This document shows positions 7,075 to 8,440 of a DNA stretch of 8,440 nucleotides, piece by piece (within the stretch, counting starts at the first letter, position 1; every line of letters begins with the position of its first letter). Position numbers and translations under genes: made by a program. The stretch is from JBDKTH01 sp964558295 (GTDB lineage: Bacteria; Planctomycetota; Planctomycetia; Pirellulales; Thermoguttaceae): positions 1 to 8,440 of the forward strand of contig CAZLDQ010000229.1 in the NCBI GenBank assembly GCA_964558295.1, written 5' to 3'. The notes under the pieces were generated by a model. That model was not told the origin of the DNA, made no database searches, and saw only the letters and a program-made list of their open reading frames with translations.

Positions 7075-7084
7075 NNNNNNNNNN
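7075..7084. other. Assembly gap (10 Ns)
   Basis: Ten consecutive undetermined bases. A round number of Ns usually marks a scaffold join whose true length is unknown. The distance between panB and the genes to its right, and even their adjacency, depends on this join. Confidence 0.95.
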
Positions 7085-7144
7085 CCCTCCCTCCCCCCAA
7101 CATTCTGAGGGTCCGAGCCCCGGGGGGCGGTCGGAAAGAGCCTA

Positions 7145-7191
7145 AAGGGCAACCGGCAATCAAACGCGGAAGTTGTTCCGCGGTCGCCCTT
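7145..7191. other. Nested stem-loop element in the panB / exported-protein intergenic region
   Basis: CGCGGAA (7165-7171) and TTCCGCG (7176-7182) form a perfect 7-bp stem around the tetraloop GTTG. Outside it, AAGGGC (7145-7150) pairs perfectly with GCCCTT (7186-7191). The outer arm can extend to 7145-7155 with 7181-7191 (10 of 11 pairs), which would compete with the base of the inner stem. It lies about 140 bases upstream of the ATG at 7331 and 136 bases from the panB start. It could be an RNA structure, an operator or chance in GC-rich DNA. Confidence 0.4.
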
Positions 7192-7318
7192 CCCTTAATC
7201 TGCTGGCCAAATGGAGGAGGGGGCGTTATCTTCATAGATACGGGTGTGTGGCCGCAGATCATCCCAGGGTGTCCCGTCCCAGGCAGTGCGACCCTGTCCT
7301 GGTCCCCCCTTTTTTCGC

Positions 7319-7322
7319 GAGG
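7319..7322 (+). promoter_or_regulatory. Shine-Dalgarno GAGG of the exported-protein gene
   Basis: GAGG ends eight bases before the ATG at 7331. Together with the signal peptide that starts exactly there, it fixes this start against the in-frame GTG at 7244. Confidence 0.65.
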
Positions 7323-7330
7323 TTCTGGTC

Positions 7331-8377
7331 ATGAAACGAGCGATGTTTTGCTGGGCAGTGGGCGGTGTGATCGTCGGATTGGTACTATCCACGTCGGGGA
7401 CGTTGGTCTGTGGCCAGGGACGACAAATGCAAATGCGTGACAGGAACCGGACGCGACAGCCGCAGCACCAGCAACCATCCGGGCCCCCAGTGGAGACAAG
7501 CGGGGTGATCGACGCGATCAGGCCCGGCATGATCCAAATGACCACCCCGACCAACCAAGTCTGGTTTCTGCAGATCCCCGCACAAGCGAAAGTCACGGTC
7601 TACGGGGAAGCCAAGCCCGAAGCCCTCCAGGTCGGTGCGTTCATCGCCTTCAGCGCGGAAGTGGATAGACGGCGGAGCGTAATCGAGGAAAAGATCTCCC
7701 GGCTTTCGATCGTCACCCCCACCGATCTCCGTCCCGTAGGGGCCTACCCTTCGCAAGGGGGAAGCTTCGGCGCATTGCAGAATCAAACGGCCGGGGCCGC
7801 TAAACCGGGAGCAGCAGGTGGCGGGGGCGAGGGGGCGGCCACAGAACGGTTTGACATCGTCGGCCAGTACATGGGAGCCAACAAAAAGGGGACGGCCTCG
7901 GTGATGGTCCCCAATCCGCACTTCAAACCGAACCTCACGGTAAATATCTCCGAAGATGTGGCGATCGATCTCGAACTGGAGAATCCCACCGCCTATATGT
8001 TGGCCAAAAAGGGGGATAAGATCGAGGTCAAAGGGAAACAGGTTGCGATGAATGGGGCGGTGGTCAATGAAATGAAAATCTTCCTTGCCGAACCGCTGGC
8101 CGGCCCGCCGAGCAAGAAACCGGCGCGAACCGCCCGCGGCAAGAAACCCGACGATGAGGCGGAACCCAAGGAGCCGGAGACCAAGGAAACCAAGGAACCA
8201 GCGGCCAAGGAACCAGAGACCAAAGAACCTGAGGCCAAGTCGGAGTCTAAGGCAGAAGCCAAAGAGGACGATGGAAAAGACGGCAAGTCCCCCCCGAAAC
8301 GACGATCCAGCCGGCGTAGCAAGCGTGGGGAGGAGACAGAAGAAGAGAAGGCAGAGACGGCGGACAAGGCGAAGTGA
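7331..8377 (+). CDS. Exported protein with two probable small beta domains and a Lys/Glu-rich repetitive tail
   Basis: This 348-residue protein is not a family I can name. Residues 1-29 look like a Sec signal peptide: MKR, a hydrophobic core at about 7-26, and probable cleavage after LVCG (28). The Cys is preceded by Val, so a lipoprotein site is unlikely. The next 25 residues are Gln/Arg-rich. Residues 57-128 and 173-255 each look like compact beta-rich units that begin with SGVIDAI or FDIVGQY and include strand-like stretches such as VGAFIAFSAEV (101-111) and KGDKIEVKGKQV (227-238). A Gly/Ala-rich linker (154-170) separates them. The tail (260-348) is highly charged, with KEPETKEP-type repeats (280-303) and an Arg/Ser-rich cluster (323-332). 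A cell-envelope role is inferred from the signal peptide and tail. The ATG at 7331 has GAGG eight bases upstream. The gene is divergent from panB. Confidence 0.8.
   Translation: MKRAMFCWAVGGVIVGLVLSTSGTLVCGQGRQMQMRDRNRTRQPQHQQPSGPPVETSGVIDAIRPGMIQMTTPTNQVWFLQIPAQAKVTVYGEAKPEALQVGAFIAFSAEVDRRRSVIEEKISRLSIVTPTDLRPVGAYPSQGGSFGALQNQTAGAAKPGAAGGGGEGAATERFDIVGQYMGANKKGTASVMVPNPHFKPNLTVNISEDVAIDLELENPTAYMLAKKGDKIEVKGKQVAMNGAVVNEMKIFLAEPLAGPPSKKPARTARGKKPDDEAEPKEPETKETKEPAAKEPETKEPEAKSESKAEAKEDDGKDGKSPPKRRSSRRSKRGEETEEEKAETADKAK
8168..8239 (+). repeat. Degenerate in-frame repeat encoding KEPETKEP-like units
   Basis: Several imperfect copies of AAGGAACCAGAGACC-like DNA run in frame through the tail of the exported protein and encode Lys-Glu-Pro-Glu/Ala-Thr/Ala units (residues 280-303). 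Such repeats often change copy number between strains by slippage. Here the unit length is irregular, so it is low-complexity coding sequence and not a clean tandem array. Confidence 0.6.
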
Positions 8378-8437
8378 CCGCGCCCGGCCCCCCCCCCCCC
8401 GGGGGGGGGGGCCCAGGGGGCGGGGCCGGGTTCGCGG
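8378..8437. repeat. Very GC-rich inverted repeat with C13/G11 run right after the stop codon
   Basis: Starting one base after the TGA, CCGCG (8378-8382) pairs with CGCGG (8433-8437), and CCCGGCCCC (8383-8391) pairs with GGGGCCGGG (8422-8430), with two unpaired Ts at 8431-8432. The centre is C13 (8388-8400, sharing its first four Cs with the arm) followed directly by G11 (8401-8411). It could be a strong terminator hairpin at the gene end, or an assembly or read artefact at a contig edge. No T-run follows. Confidence 0.55.
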
Positions 8438-8440
8438 GGG

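Larger units (their letters stand above)
7010..7330. other. Divergent intergenic region containing an assembly gap
   Basis: This 321-base stretch separates panB (-) from the exported-protein gene (+). It holds a G7 run next to the panB ATG, the N-run at 7075-7084, a C-rich patch (7085-7100), a stem-loop element (7145-7191), an AT-richer patch around 7226-7240 without a convincing promoter, and a C/T tract (7304-7315) before the Shine-Dalgarno site. I see no supported gene in it. Confidence 0.6.

Noticed and set aside
7402..7418. Lipoprotein signal (lipobox) at the LVCG sequence of the exported protein
   Set aside because: The residue before the Cys is Val where Gly, Ala or Ser is needed. Ordinary signal peptidase I cleavage after the Gly fits better.
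7385..7921. Minus-strand open frame of 178 codons opposite the exported-protein gene
   Set aside because: It is antisense to a gene with a signal peptide and a well-placed ribosome site, and shows no pattern of its own.
8168..8239. Possible CRISPR or clean tandem array
   Set aside because: Units are irregular, in frame, without spacers, and explained as a charged low-complexity protein tail.

Overview
The window looks like a GC-rich planctomycete-type bacterial contig, possibly from the Pirellulales or a relative. This is inferred from protein style, not from a marker gene. The hints are a long zinc-ribbon/membrane/HEAT-repeat protein, a degenerate receiver protein with a long helical tail, a secreted protein with a Lys/Glu-rich tail, and loosely packed genes on alternating strands. 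Two features suggest a draft or metagenomic assembly: a run of 10 Ns at 7075-7084, and a C13/G11 homopolymer palindrome at the right end.

Layout from left to right. (1) 62-1054 (-) encodes a pseudo-receiver protein with a good sigma70-type promoter (1104-1132) and Shine-Dalgarno sequence. (2) 1055-1405 is a 351-bp divergent intergenic region that holds an imperfect palindrome of about 147 bp (1169-1315) and a possible larC promoter. (3) 1406-2578 (+) is larC, the nickel insertase of nickel-pincer cofactor synthesis. It is followed 45 bp later by 2624-3253 (+), a single-pass membrane protein with a coiled coil and a C-terminal HTH-like motif. (4) Converging on it with a 24-bp gap is 3278-5923 (-), an 881-residue zinc-ribbon, multi-pass membrane and HEAT-repeat protein with a TATAAT box upstream. 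(5) 6209-7009 (-) is panB (ketopantoate hydroxymethyltransferase). (6) 7010-7330 is a divergent intergenic region with the assembly gap and a small stem-loop element. (7) 7331-8377 (+) encodes an exported protein with two probable small beta domains and a charged repetitive tail. (8) 8378-8440 is an extremely GC-rich inverted repeat.

The genes do not form one pathway. LarC (nickel-pincer cofactor) and PanB (pantothenate/CoA) are recognisable metabolic genes, each without its usual partners here (larB/larE, panC). The other four proteins are uncharacterised, and their architecture suggests signalling, envelope or scaffold roles. I see no CRISPR array, tRNA, rRNA, transposase, phage gene or defence system. 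The items most worth a second look are the 1169-1315 palindrome, the zinc-ribbon/HEAT membrane protein and the degenerate receiver.
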